Source: Ampelocalamus luodianensis (lineage: Eukaryota; Streptophyta; Magnoliopsida; Poales; Poaceae). Taken from it: DNA of 64,000 nt. Below the pieces are notes generated by a model. That model ran no database searches. It was not told where the DNA came from and worked only from the letters and a program-made list of their open reading frames with translations. Of this stretch, positions 24,985-34,921 are shown piece after piece. The position numbers were made by a program, and so were the translations under genes. Where the stretch lies: contig CM070618.1 in NCBI GenBank assembly GCA_036346255.1, positions 59,841,655 through 59,905,654 on the forward strand. The letters are read 5' to 3'. Position 1 is the stretch's first letter. The number at the start of each line of letters is the position of its first letter.

Positions 24985-26440
24985 GATCATCTGCATATTC
25001 ATGCAAGGAATGCATAAGATTACTGCTGTAATGTACATAAAAGGTTGCAAGAATTCCCATAATATTCTGTATTTTTCTCGCATTTTCAAGATTTCTTGCT
25101 ATTTCGATGATTAAAAGCAATATAAATAATTACAAATAATCAAACGATAAATCTGAGAAAATAAATTGCATAGAAATAACAATAGCAAAAATAAATATGC
25201 TTCAAATTTCAAAAATATGCAAAAATTCGATTCAGGGCCTTTTCTCACGGAAAAGTTACTCTTGTAGCGCAAGTTTCAGGCTAAAGCGAAATCTCAGTGC
25301 GAGAGAATTTGCGCGTAAATTTCATATTTTCAGGGGTTTTGCAAAATTTCATTATATGCGAAAACTTGCGCGTAATTACGAAAACTTCAAGGCCCTTCTG
25401 CAAAATTCCGTTTTTTTTTTGGCCTTTCCTCTTTTTTTTTTTCTTTCTTTTCACCACTAGCCCATTATTTCCGCCCAAAAGGCCCAGCCCGGTTGCTTCA
25501 AGAGGACATGGGGTAGGGTTTCCCTACCTGACACACTGTGGTGGCGGCGCCATGCCATGCCGGCGAAGAGAGCGCAGCGACACGGCGGGTGCAGGCTCCT
25601 AGCGCGGCGGCCGCGAGTGCGGCGCCGGGGCGAGCGGCGGCGGCGGCGGCTATGGCGGCGAAGGAGCGCGCGACACGCGGCCGTGTCCGGCTCTGGCGCG
25701 GCGCGTGAGGAGGCGGCGGCTGCTTCTTGCGGCGGCGCTCCTTGCGGCGTGGGGTGCCGCTTCTGACGCGTGGCCGGTGGGGCGGTCGGACCATGCGGCG
25801 GCGGTGCGGCGGCTTCTGGCGGGGTGTAAGCGGCGGCGGCTTCTTTCTTCCGTGGCGCATGCGAGCCATTCGGCGGCGGTGCATGCGGTGGCTCGGCGGG
25901 AGCGGCGCCGGGCGGTGCGGCGGCGGCGGCGCCCTTCTCCCCTTCTCGCCGGCGGCGATGCTTGCCGAGCAGCGTGGTGCGGCCGGGCTAGCGGCGTGCG
26001 GCCGGGAGTCGCGAGGGCGGGCGTGCGGGGCCAAGTCGCGGCGGGCCGGCTGCTTGCCACCATGGCGAGCAAATTTTTTCTCTTTCAAAATATCGCTCAT
26101 CTATGATTGTATGCAATGACATGTGATGTAAAGCGATTGCAATCAACATCTGTTCTTTCATGCAACCTCCGATCGGATTTTCCGCGACTTCAAGTCATTT
26201 CGCGGTAGGTTAGAACGGATTTGCAATTTCCAATCTACGGTATAATCGACATCCGCTCTTTCATGCAATCGTCGATCGGCATTGTCTTGCGACTTCAAGT
26301 CGCTTATGACGATTAGAGCAAATTTGCAATCAGTAGGAAATAAATCTAGAAAGCCAAATTTGCGTAATTGAAAGCAATCTAGAAAACGATTCAATATCTG
26401 GCGTCGTTCATCGACGGTTACCTTTTCGATGCGAGGAGAG
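24985..26440 (-). other. C1 leader region containing a GC-rich block
   Basis: There are about 1.45 kb between the primer site and gag. Most is AT-rich, but 25540-26080 is a block of GCG/CGG-rich sequence unlike the rest of the element. The long ORFs in that block occur in every frame and are composed of Arg, Ala and Pro. I regard them as composition artefacts. The block could be captured host DNA. Confidence 0.5.
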
Positions 26441-26458
26441 TCGATCGTGTCGATAACG
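26441..26458 (-). other. C1 primer binding site (altered)
   Basis: Directly inside the LTR the minus strand reads CGTTATCGACACG. It resembles the CGTTATCAGCACG that I recall in some copia elements, with a CAG altered. Confidence 0.55.
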
Positions 26459-26717
26459 TGTTGAGGAACCGTCATTGGCGAGTCGGTCAGGCGATTACCT
26501 CGTATACAAGATCAGAATCGTAAGAACAATGCAAGAACACAAGAACACAACAATAGATGAAACACAGGTATGAGAGGGGACTGCAGGCTTCGCTTTATTG
26601 CTCTTCCAATAATGAATTGTGTACATTGCTTGGGGGGTCCCCCCTCCTATATATAGTCTACGGTGGATGAGGTGCCCACCCGGACCCGGACTCCTGGCCG
26701 GGCCCGGTTTCCTAATA
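26459..26717 (-). repeat. C1 5' LTR
   Basis: This is the partner of 19692-19938. It carries the same TATATA-containing segment and is followed by the target duplication ATTTT. It differs from the partner by several short indels, some at CCGG or CTGG sites. Confidence 0.9.
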
Positions 26718-26722
26718 ATTTT

Positions 26723-26842
26723 TCTTTCCGTCCGTTTGGCTTTGGATTTGGCCCGGGTTGCTGCGGAATTTTTAAAAAATAATATTAATTTGAAAGATAA
26801 TTACAAAAATAAATAATTAAAAAATACAAAACATAGCTGTCG
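26723..26842. other. Host upstream sequence stranded between C1 and the hAT element
   Basis: This 120-base AT-rich stretch is continuous with 19686 once C1 is removed, and with 48814 once the hAT element is removed. It probably was within 300-450 bp of the host gene start. No motif is assigned. Confidence 0.6.
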
Positions 26843-26850
26843 TCAATTGG

Positions 26851-27010
26851 TAGGGCTAGAAACGAGCTTAGCCAAGTCAGGCTCGTTTTGGCTCGGATGA
26901 ATAGTAGACTCAGCTCCGTTCGGAAACGAGCCAGTATGGAGGCTCGACTTGGCTCGTAGCCAAGCTCGAGGTGGCTTGGGGGGCTCGGCTTGGCTTTGTG
27001 TTGAAATGCA
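26851..27010. repeat. hAT left TIR and subterminal repeats
   Basis: The 12-bp TIR is followed by about ten GGCTCG, CGAGCC or GGCTTGG motifs in both orientations up to 27000. Such clusters are known transposase-binding sites in hAT elements; that use here is inferred. Confidence 0.8.
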
Positions 27011-27785
27011 ACAGAAATGAATCAAAATTCATACGCAAAATTACACAATGCAGACTGACTTGCACAAGAAGCCACACAAGTTCAAGCATCAGTTATGTTA
27101 TGAATTAAGAGTTCAAGGTAATAGGACATCCAACGCTCGATTTTGCAAACAAGATAGCAATATCCAAGAGTCCAAAGTCCATGTTTAACATTCCATACTT
27201 AAGCTTAACACTTAATCTCTAGTTTGCAAAAGGTGTTCTTTTATACAGAGGCCACTAAACAAAAGTTCTTGTAAAGTGCCATCTTGTGATTCATGAGATG
27301 ATGAAGCTGCCTGATCCCCCACATGGCCACATCCTTTCCGGTTTCCATCACTGCTCATGTAAAGTGCATGCCATTACAGAAAGGTTACCGAGAAATAACA
27401 TTATATGATGTATATACATAGTAGCATAGTTCCAGATTTTGTAATGGCATAAGCAAGCTCTGGACTGTTGTCATGTTGATTTCTAATTCACAAATAGACT
27501 ATATAGTTCCAGATTTTGTAATAGCGTAAGCAAAAGCTCAAGGTACCATACAGAACTACAAAAATCTGTTAAAGGGAAATCTACAAAATCTGGATAGTCA
27601 TGGAAATCTGAAAAATGAGCTAAAAGGATACTGGATACTCATGGAAAATCTGGACTATTATGTTGACTTCTAATTCACAAATAGACTGCATAGTTCCAGA
27701 TTTTGTAATGGCATATACTCATGGAAAATCTGGACTGTTATGCAGAAGCTTAAGGTACCATACATTTGACTGCTTTGTGGCATAT
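27011..27785. repeat. hAT internal non-coding end with a local duplication
   Basis: This is downstream of the transposase in its own orientation. A unit of roughly 190 bp is partly repeated: TCTAATTCACAAATAGACT occurs near 27480 and 27667, and TTCCAGATTTTGTAAT occurs three times (27430-27710). No ORF is seen. Confidence 0.65.
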
Positions 27786-27790
27786 ACTTG

Positions 27791-29533
27791 TGTCGAACCC
27801 GGGAACGAAGGATCCCGAATTCTCTGTGTTTATACACTAGTCCAGGATTTCCAGTGTACACAGTCAACAAAAGTGATAGCAAACTCATATCACGCTCTTT
27901 ATTATTAATATCTCAGAGTTTTATTACAACCGGCACGAGGCCAAATGAAAAAGAAATAACACAATGAAAAGTAGTAGTAGGCCACACGACTTGCCACGAG
28001 CAATCGTCTGGGGACGTAGCCTATTCGTCAAGATCCTCACCGTCCTGATAGAGGTCCTCTCCTAAATAAAGATTATTCAGCAAGAGTAAGCACAACTTCC
28101 GTGCTTGCAAGTTACACCCAATATGGAAAGTTTAATGCATGCATAAGGTAAACAAAGGATAATGGCAGGGTTGTTTTGCATAAACAGCGTTTTCAGATTA
28201 AATACCATTAATAATTTTCTAAGGCTAGTTTTAATATTATAACTGAAAACAGTGATTAAGATGACAATGAATAGTGGATAACCTCCATTAAATGAATAGT
28301 GAAGGATACCCTCCTAACACTTGGCTAACCGCCCCATTTTACCATAGGATTATCCATCCTAAAATCATTTGTGGAAATCATTTTATAAACCAAAAACAAG
28401 TCTAACTTAGAGTGGCTTTGCTAGCATGTCCATGACCATGACGCGCTATTCGAATAGTTTCTACTATGCGAGTTTATGCAGCTTTACCCACACGATATAA
28501 TATGCTTTTAATGTCGGCCAAAGCACGCTTAGAAGGCGTGTGACTAAGCAATTATCATGAGGCCATTACAAGCGATATCTTAATGTATTTATGCCCGCTA
28601 AGGTTTCGCTACCATTAGACTAACCATCCTCGGAAGCCCACCCCTCTTGCGCGGTGGGACTAATGTCTAACCAACACCCACACATACAACATAGCATAAA
28701 TAACACTAAGACACTCTGATTATTTAGCCAAATCTGTCCCATTCGGACATGTGGTGATGCGGTTAGGCGTAGCAAAATACGCTCAAAGACCGGTCCTTAA
28801 GCGGCTTGGGCGACTTTCCATTTAAATAAACCCATGGGCCTTAATCCTAACTCAGATTAGGCACGTGCATGAACCTGCACCCACCATTCATCCATCTCGC
28901 CCAAGTCCAAACCTATTTTATTTTATTTGGAGTAAAACCTCTTTATCAACCTTTCGTGGTAAAACAATACCACCGAATCAATTTAAAATCAAATTGTAAA
29001 GGATTTGGCTAAACCTTCCCGAATAAATGTGATCTAAGCATGGCTAAGCATATGACAAGTTTTAGTAGTATTTTGCCTAAGGTGACATGGTATTCATATT
29101 CAATAATCAAATTGGCCGTACAATGGAGATTTGATTGCTCGCGAGAAGTTAGCGATCGCCATCCAACGGCGGGAAAGGGTAAGGGTGCGCACGGGATTTC
29201 TTTGGGCGGTTGGGCCGTGGGCGGGGAAGAAAACCAGGCGGAGGTGGTTTCGGCCCGATGGTCGCTTGGGTTCTTATTTTGATTTTCGATTTAATTAAAT
29301 CGATAATTCAATTAGGCTTTAGAATAAAGCAAATTAAGTCCAAAATTAAGAAAATTCACAGAAATTCTCTGGAGCATTTAGGACTTAAATAAAATATCTC
29401 CAGCTATTTTGTGGTAATAGATTTTGCAAACAAATTTGCTTAGCTTTAATTTAATTAAGGAAAAGCTTCTGAAAATTCCAGAAAATCCACAAAATGAACA
29501 AATTTTAATTTCTTCAAAATTTGGGTTGTTACA
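27791..29533 (-). repeat. G2 3' LTR with two internal deletions
   Basis: It aligns with 34922-38097 but lacks the equivalents of about 36276-37510 and 37538-37714. The joints lie at GATT and GATCG, each present at both borders in the intact LTR. The palindrome CTATTCGAATAG is at 28446-28457. Confidence 0.92.
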
Positions 29534-29573
29534 AACCTACCCCCCCTTAAAGGGAATCTCGACCCTGAGATTC
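29534..29573 (-). other. G2 polypurine tract and post-pol hairpin
   Basis: On the minus strand, the dyad GAATCTCAGGGTCGAGATTC (29554-29573) is followed by AAGGGGGGGTAGG and the LTR start. The chromodomain ORF ends just inside the dyad. Confidence 0.85.
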
Positions 29574-31329
29574 AGGCTTGGCTAGCAAAGAGATCGGGGT
29601 AGTTGGCTTTGAGTTCGTCTTCATTCTCCCATGTAGCTTCACTTTCTGGATGATGACTCCATTGCATCTTGTACGATCTGATGATTCTGCTTCTGGTAAC
29701 ACGTTCTGCGACATCCATAATTTTAATTGGTCGCTCCACGTAGGTGAGATCTTCTTGAAGGTCGAAGCTTTCCAGAAAGGTATGGTCTTCTGCTGCTCGT
29801 AGGCATTTCTTTAGTTGTGATACGTGGAAGACATTATGCACTGCTGACAGGGCTTCTGGCAACTCTAGCTGATAAGCTACTTCACCTCTCTTGGCTAGAA
29901 TCTTATATGGTCCAATGTATCCAGGTGCGAGTTTTCCCATCATGCGAATCTTCTTACTCCTCGGGTGGAGTAACTCGAGATATCTGAGTCTCCTACCTCA
30001 AAGCTCAACTCCTCCGACGGGTATCAGCATAACTCTTTTGTCGGGATTGAGCTACCTTCAAACGTTCTTGTATAGTCTTAACTTTTCCTTCGGCTTCTTT
30101 GATTAAATCAGGTCCGAAGAGTTGATGTTCCCCCACCTGATCCTAAAGAAGTGGGGTTCGGCATTTTCTACCATACAAAGCTTCAAAGGGAGCCATCTGC
30201 AAACTGGCTTGGTAGCTATTATTGTATGAGAACTCGGCATATGGCAGATCCTTATCCCAACCTTTTCCGAAGTCTAATGCACAAGCTCGAAGCATATCTT
30301 CAAAACTTGGTTGGTGCGTTCTGTCTGACCATCGGTCTGGGGGTGATACGCCGTGCTGAAATTGAGTCTGGTCCCCAAGGCTTCATGCAGGCTTTTCCAG
30401 AACTGAGAGGTAAACTGAGAACCTCTGTCAGACACAATCTTCTTGGGTACCCCATGCAAGCAGACGATTCTGGCCATGTACAACTCTGCTAGCTTGCTGC
30501 TCTGGTAGTTGGTCTTGATAGGAATAAAGTGAGCTACTTTGGTTAACCGGTCAATTACTACCCAGATGGAGTCATATCCCGATTGGGTCCTGGGGAGTCC
30601 GGTGATGAAATCCATACTAACTTCTTCCCACTTCCACTCGGGAATTGGTAATGGCTGTAACAGACCAGTGGGTCTTTGGTGTTGTGTCTTGACTCTTTGA
30701 CATACGTCACAACGAGCGACGAAATCAACATTTTTGCGCTTCATGCTTACCCACCAATATTTTTCTTTTAAGTCCTGATACATTTTGGTGCTACCAGGAT
30801 GAATAGAGTATGGCGACTCATGAGCTTCTTTCAGAATCGACTCCTTTATCTCCTGCTGGTTGGGCACACAGATGCGGTCTCCGAACCACACTGTCCCTTG
30901 TTGATCCTCCGAGAAACCTGGAGCTTTGCCTCTTCTCATATTTTTCTTGATTTCTTGGATGTCTTCATCTTCTAACTGCTTTGTTCTGATCTGATCCTGA
31001 AGAGTCGGTTGAACTTCCAAAGCGTTTACGCAACCATGATTGACAATCTCCAGATTCAGGTGCTTCAGCTCTTCATACAGCTCTGGCTGATTTTGTTGCA
31101 CCATGACGGTGTTGCAATATGCTTTCCTGCTCAAGGCATCTGCTACCACGTTGGCTTTGCCCGGATGATAATGGATTCCAAGATCGTAATCCTTTATCAA
31201 TTCCAACCATCTCCTCTGTCGGAGATTGAGCTCGGACTGCGTGAATATGTACTTCAGGCTTTTATGATCCGTGAAAATCTCACAGCGGTTACCAATGAGA
31301 TAATGCCGCTTGATTTTGGGCGTGCACAA
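29572..31329 (-). pseudogene. G2 pol: RNase H end, integrase and chromodomain
   Basis: At 30274-31329 the frame starts in RNase H (FTDHKSLKYIFTQ). It continues through the HHCC part (HESPYSIHPGSTKMYQDL, CDVCQRVK) to the integrase core, with D in MDFITGLPRT, D in IVSDRGSQFT and E in DGQTERTNQ. A frameshift follows. At 29572-29943 are the post-core and chromodomain: VHNVFHVSQLKKCL, VTRSRIIRSYKMQW and ATWENEDELKANY. All catalytic residues are visible, but no single frame spans them. Confidence 0.92.
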
Positions 31330-31582
31330 TTGCTGCTAACTCGGATCATGAGTCGGGTAATTCCCTTCGTGCGGCCTCAACTGCTGGGATGCATAAGCTA
31401 CAACTTTGCCCTCCCGCATCGGTACACATCCGAGGCCTAGCGGGATGCGTCACAAAGATCTCAAAATCCTTGCGGATGTCCGTAATATTAACACCGTCTT
31501 GAGACTAGCCTCTTTTTCGTTCTTGGAAGCTTTCTTCACGAGCGCTTGACCATTCAAACTTCTTCTCTTTCTTGAAGTTGAG

Positions 31583-31975
31583 TCATGGGTTTGGCAAGTT
31601 TCGAAAACCTTCAATGAACCGGCGATAATAGCTGCCAATCAAGAAACTTCTCACCTCGGTGGTGATGCAGGTTGTTTCGGTCCATTCTCGCCTCAACCTT
31701 AGCGAGTCTCTCGCAATTCCTCCTGCGGATACAATATGTCCAAGGAATGCAACTTGACTTAGCCAGAATTCGCTTTTGCTGAACTTGGCATAAAGTTGGT
31801 GCTCCCTGAGCTTGTCTAGGATCATCCTGAGATGCTTCTCGTGCTCTTCTTCGTCCTTCGAATAGATGATAATATCGTCAATGAAGACGACCACAAATTT
31901 ATCCAAGAATTCCATGAACACCTTGTTCATCATATTCATGAAGTAAGCGAGGGCATTGGTTAGTCCGAAGGACAT
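31583..31975 (-). pseudogene. G2 pol: reverse transcriptase core
   Basis: The frame contains MSFGLTNALAYFMN and the intact catalytic box VVVFIDDIIIYS, followed by FSKSEFWLSQVAFLGH. The family continues into the RNase H domain, but 31330-31580 is broken by frameshifts (YRRFIEGF and similar pieces remain). Confidence 0.9.
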
Positions 31976-32810
31976 TCACGTAAATTCATCGATCCATATC
32001 TTGTGGTGAAGCGGTCTTGGGATATCTTTGATCGATCTTGATTGGTGATAACGGATCTCGATCAATCTTGAAGACACTTGCTCCTTCGGTGATCGAGCGG
32101 ATCATCAATTCAGGCAATGAGTATTTGTTCTTGATTGTTACCGTTGAGTGATCATGTCGACGCACATTCTCATACTATTGTCTTTCTTCTTGACAAATAG
32201 TACTTGGGCTCCCCATGGTGAGGAACGGGTCGAATGTACCCTTTGCTACGCAACTCTTGATTTGCTTCTTGATTACGCTAACTTCGTTGCGAGGCGTGCA
32301 GGGCAGCCGAGATCGAGGTGTCGGGACTAGATCAATTAGGAACATGATGTCCCTGTCCGGTGGCATGCCGGTAGATCATCTGGAAAGACGTCGGGATATT
32401 CTCGAGCTACGGGTATGTCCTCCAGTTTCACTTCCTTCAAACTGGTGAGCATGGAACTCCCTCCGGTGCGGGTCTTGGGTTTGAATTCAACAGATAGGCC
32501 TTGGTCATTGGTGAGGGTGATGGATCTATTGGCACAGTCTATTTAACCGTGGTTTTTGGCTAGTCAGTCCATTCCAAGTATTACATCCAGACCTTGGGAG
32601 TGTAAACTATCAGATCTGCTAGAAAAGTTACTCCGGATATCTCAAGGGTGAGATTAGGACATAGAAGCGGTTCTCATTTAGAGCCCGGGAATGAATTATC
32701 ATGGGAGTAGCTAAGGAGGATATAGGTAACCCATGTTTTCCCACAAACTTATTTGACACGAAAGAATGTGAAGCTCCGGAATCAAATAAGGCGGATCTTT
32801 GATCTTGAAT
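31976..32810 (-). pseudogene. G2 pol: protease and front of reverse transcriptase
   Basis: Near 32741-32790 the minus strand encodes LFDSGASHSFVSNKF, an intact aspartic protease site. At 32175-32366 GMPPDRDIMFLIDLVPT corresponds to the linker before reverse transcriptase. Intervening frames are broken. Confidence 0.8.
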
Positions 32811-33016
32811 TAACTAGGAGCGTCATCGAGAACAACATCGGTATTGCTGAGCTTCCTCGGCGGTGACATGGTTCACCCGCCCTTGGTGAATCCTTTCTTT
32901 GGTCGGTTGGTGCCGCGTAGTTGCAACTCACGAGGTTGGCCTTGCTGGTGCCAAACCTTGCGCTTCTTCGGGCATTTATTGGCGTAATGCCTGTCGTTCT
33001 GCGGTGGAAGCACGCG

Positions 33017-33998
33017 TTACTCGGAAGCCGAGGAGTTAGAGTGCTTACCGCACGTCTTGCCCTCGATGAAGTGCCATGGAAGTTGGAGGGTTGGAGCGGC
33101 GTGGCGGTGCGGGAGTGCGAGGCGTGGTAGGTGGAACTTCCCACGTTGTTGTGGCTGCGGTGTGGTGATGCGAGGTTTGGGCAGACCTCCGGCGTTGAAC
33201 CTCTGAGCGGCCATCCTCCGCTTGCGGTTCTCCATTTCTACGTGTTTGGCCTCCTGCCTGATTGCTTTATCCACCAATTGCTGAAAGTCGGTGAAATTCT
33301 GAGAGATGAGTTGGACAGAGATATCGTCATTTAAGCCTTCCAGGAACCTTTCCTGTCTGTCCTCATCTCTAGCTACGTCAGCTGGGGCGTAGCGGGCAAG
33401 TTGGTTAAAGCGGTGAAGGTACTCATTCACCGAACGGTTGCCCTGATGGAGCGCGTGGAACTCCTTCTTCTTTAATGTCATTATCCCCGCGGGGATGTGT
33501 GCATGACGGAAGGCTTGCATGAAGTTGGCCCATGAAATGGATTGAGCATCATTATGGGCGATGCAGTAGTTGTCCCACCATTCCGATGCGGGACCGGTCA
33601 GTTGGTGAGAGGCAAACAGAACCCTCTCACGATCGGAACATTGACTGATATCCAGTTTCTTTCCGATGGCCCGAAGCCAGTCATCGGCGTCCATTGGTTC
33701 AGTACTGCTTGAGAATGTCGGCGGACGCATCCTCATAAACTCCGACATGGTCAACCTCTGGTTGTGTGGGGGTGGGGCCGGAGCTGCTGCTGCTGTAGCG
33801 GCCTGAGCGTTCTGCACATTCTGCAGTGATTGGGCGAGAAGGTCAATCAGATGGGTTTGATTTGCCATCATCGGCGCGATCGAGTCCTTGCGGCGGTGGT
33901 GGTGGCTGCGGAACGTGATTGTCTTGATGATCCGCCTGGTCGTTTCCTTGTCTCTCGGCACTGCTGCTGCCGTTACCGTTCCTGCGGGTGGTCACCAT
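33017..33998 (-). pseudogene. G2 gag
   Basis: The likely start is the ATG at 33998 (MVTTRRNGNGSSSAERQGND). A frameshift near 33850-33870 connects it to the 33017-33961 frame. The gag core has PMDADDWLRAIGKKLD, FASHQLTGPASEWWDNY and LKKKEFHALHQGNRSVNEYL. The C-terminal tail is basic. The zinc knuckle lies in shifted frames near 32940-33010: the minus strand gives CFHRRTTGITPINARRSARF, a scrambled version. Confidence 0.88.
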
Positions 33999-34230
33999 CT
34001 GCGGGATCCTCGAAGGATTTAGATAAGATGGTAGAAATTCCAAGGGGGATAAATCTAAAATAGCCCAAGAACCAATAAACACACAACAAAGAACCAACTT
34101 TTCAAAAATAGTTCTTTTATTCATTTATTTTATTAATGGATTGTGGCTATCACAAGGATAGTTGATAGCTCATAATTCGCGACTAACGTACGTGCTAATG
34201 AAAGCATCTATGGTGTACTTGGGGTATAGT

Positions 34231-34713
34231 CTATCTCATTGGAGCTACCCTCGCCGGCCTTGTAGCTAGCTTGATTCGCTTCAATGCCTTGATCCTTGCT
34301 TGCGTACTCAAGTTATCTTGGCGATGCGAGTCCTCTAGGGTATTCCGTAGGCATAGTCCGATGCCTTTGTTAAGTCCACTGGTGAGTCGGCTCGGGAATC
34401 TTCTTCCTGGCGGTGCGGAAGACGCCGCCGAGTGCAGTCGGCGGATGCATCGGGTAATAGTGAAATCCGGTGCCGTTGAGGTAGCGATGCGTAGGCGTGG
34501 CGAGTCGGCGAACCTCTCTTGCTGCATCTTGAATGCCATCTGCGAAGGTGTCGCGTCGATGGGGCGTGGAAGGTGTGGAAGACCGTGTTCGCGACAGTCG
34601 GAGTAAATCAAGACTTCCACCCTCCGGGCGTCGTTCTCCACCTTGTACCGATAGCCCCGGGCGTCGGCCTCTTCTTGTAGTCAAGTCTTTGCATCACTTG
34701 CAGAGAAGTTCAT
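34231..34713 (-). pseudogene. G2 leader ORF upstream of gag, unknown function
   Basis: Between primer site and gag, a minus-strand frame starts MNFSASDAKT (ATG at 34713) and meets one TGA at 34681. It then reads YRYKVENDARRVEVLIYSDC and continues to KMQQE. After frame changes it resumes with NGTGFHYYPMHPP (about 34440), then GLCLRNTLEDS, and ends near 34231. The amino-acid composition is protein-like and the pieces are in order, so it looks like a decayed ORF of about 160 codons. I recognise no domain. It is not a known part of gag or pol, and G1 has nothing similar. Confidence 0.6.
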
Positions 34714-34904
34714 TGATGATTCGCAATGACTCAGTGAGAGATAGGCGTCGGTGCTTGACCATCTACAATTTTGAGGAATAGGCGAGTCGATGAACCGTTT
34801 TAAAGAGAAGGGTTGAGAGATGACTCCGGATAGACTCAAATTAGTTTTAGTTTTTGAAAATAAGTCCTTAGGACATTTGTGGGGCCACGACCTATAGTCG
34901 ATAT

Positions 34905-34917
34905 GGCTCTGATACCA
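34905..34917 (-). other. G2 primer binding site
   Basis: The + strand GGCTCTGATACCA is the reverse complement of TGGTATCAGAGCC, the initiator tRNA-Met site. It sits four bases inside the 5' LTR end. Confidence 0.95.
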
Positions 34918-34921
34918 CTTT

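Larger units (their letters stand above)
19692..26717 (-). mobile_element. C1: Ty1/copia retrotransposon with short LTRs
   Basis: Two direct repeats of about 250 bp (19692-19938 and 26459-26717) flank a strongly decayed minus-strand copia coding region. The order is gag, protease, then reverse transcriptase and RNase H, reading right to left. The target duplication ATTTT is at 19687-19691 and 26718-26722. In element orientation the LTR begins TATTAGGAAACC and ends CCTCAACA, so the ends are TA...CA rather than TG...CA. It lies in the host-gene upstream region, in the same orientation. Confidence 0.93.

Noticed and set aside
25498..26119. Arg/Ala/Pro-rich ORFs up to 200 residues
   Set aside because: GCG repeats open all frames. 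Treated as a composition effect, though the block itself is listed as a finding.
1561..34917. tRNA-like matches at TGGTATCAGAGCC and its relatives
   Set aside because: Only the 11-13 base primer complement is present. No tRNA cloverleaf is seen around any of them.
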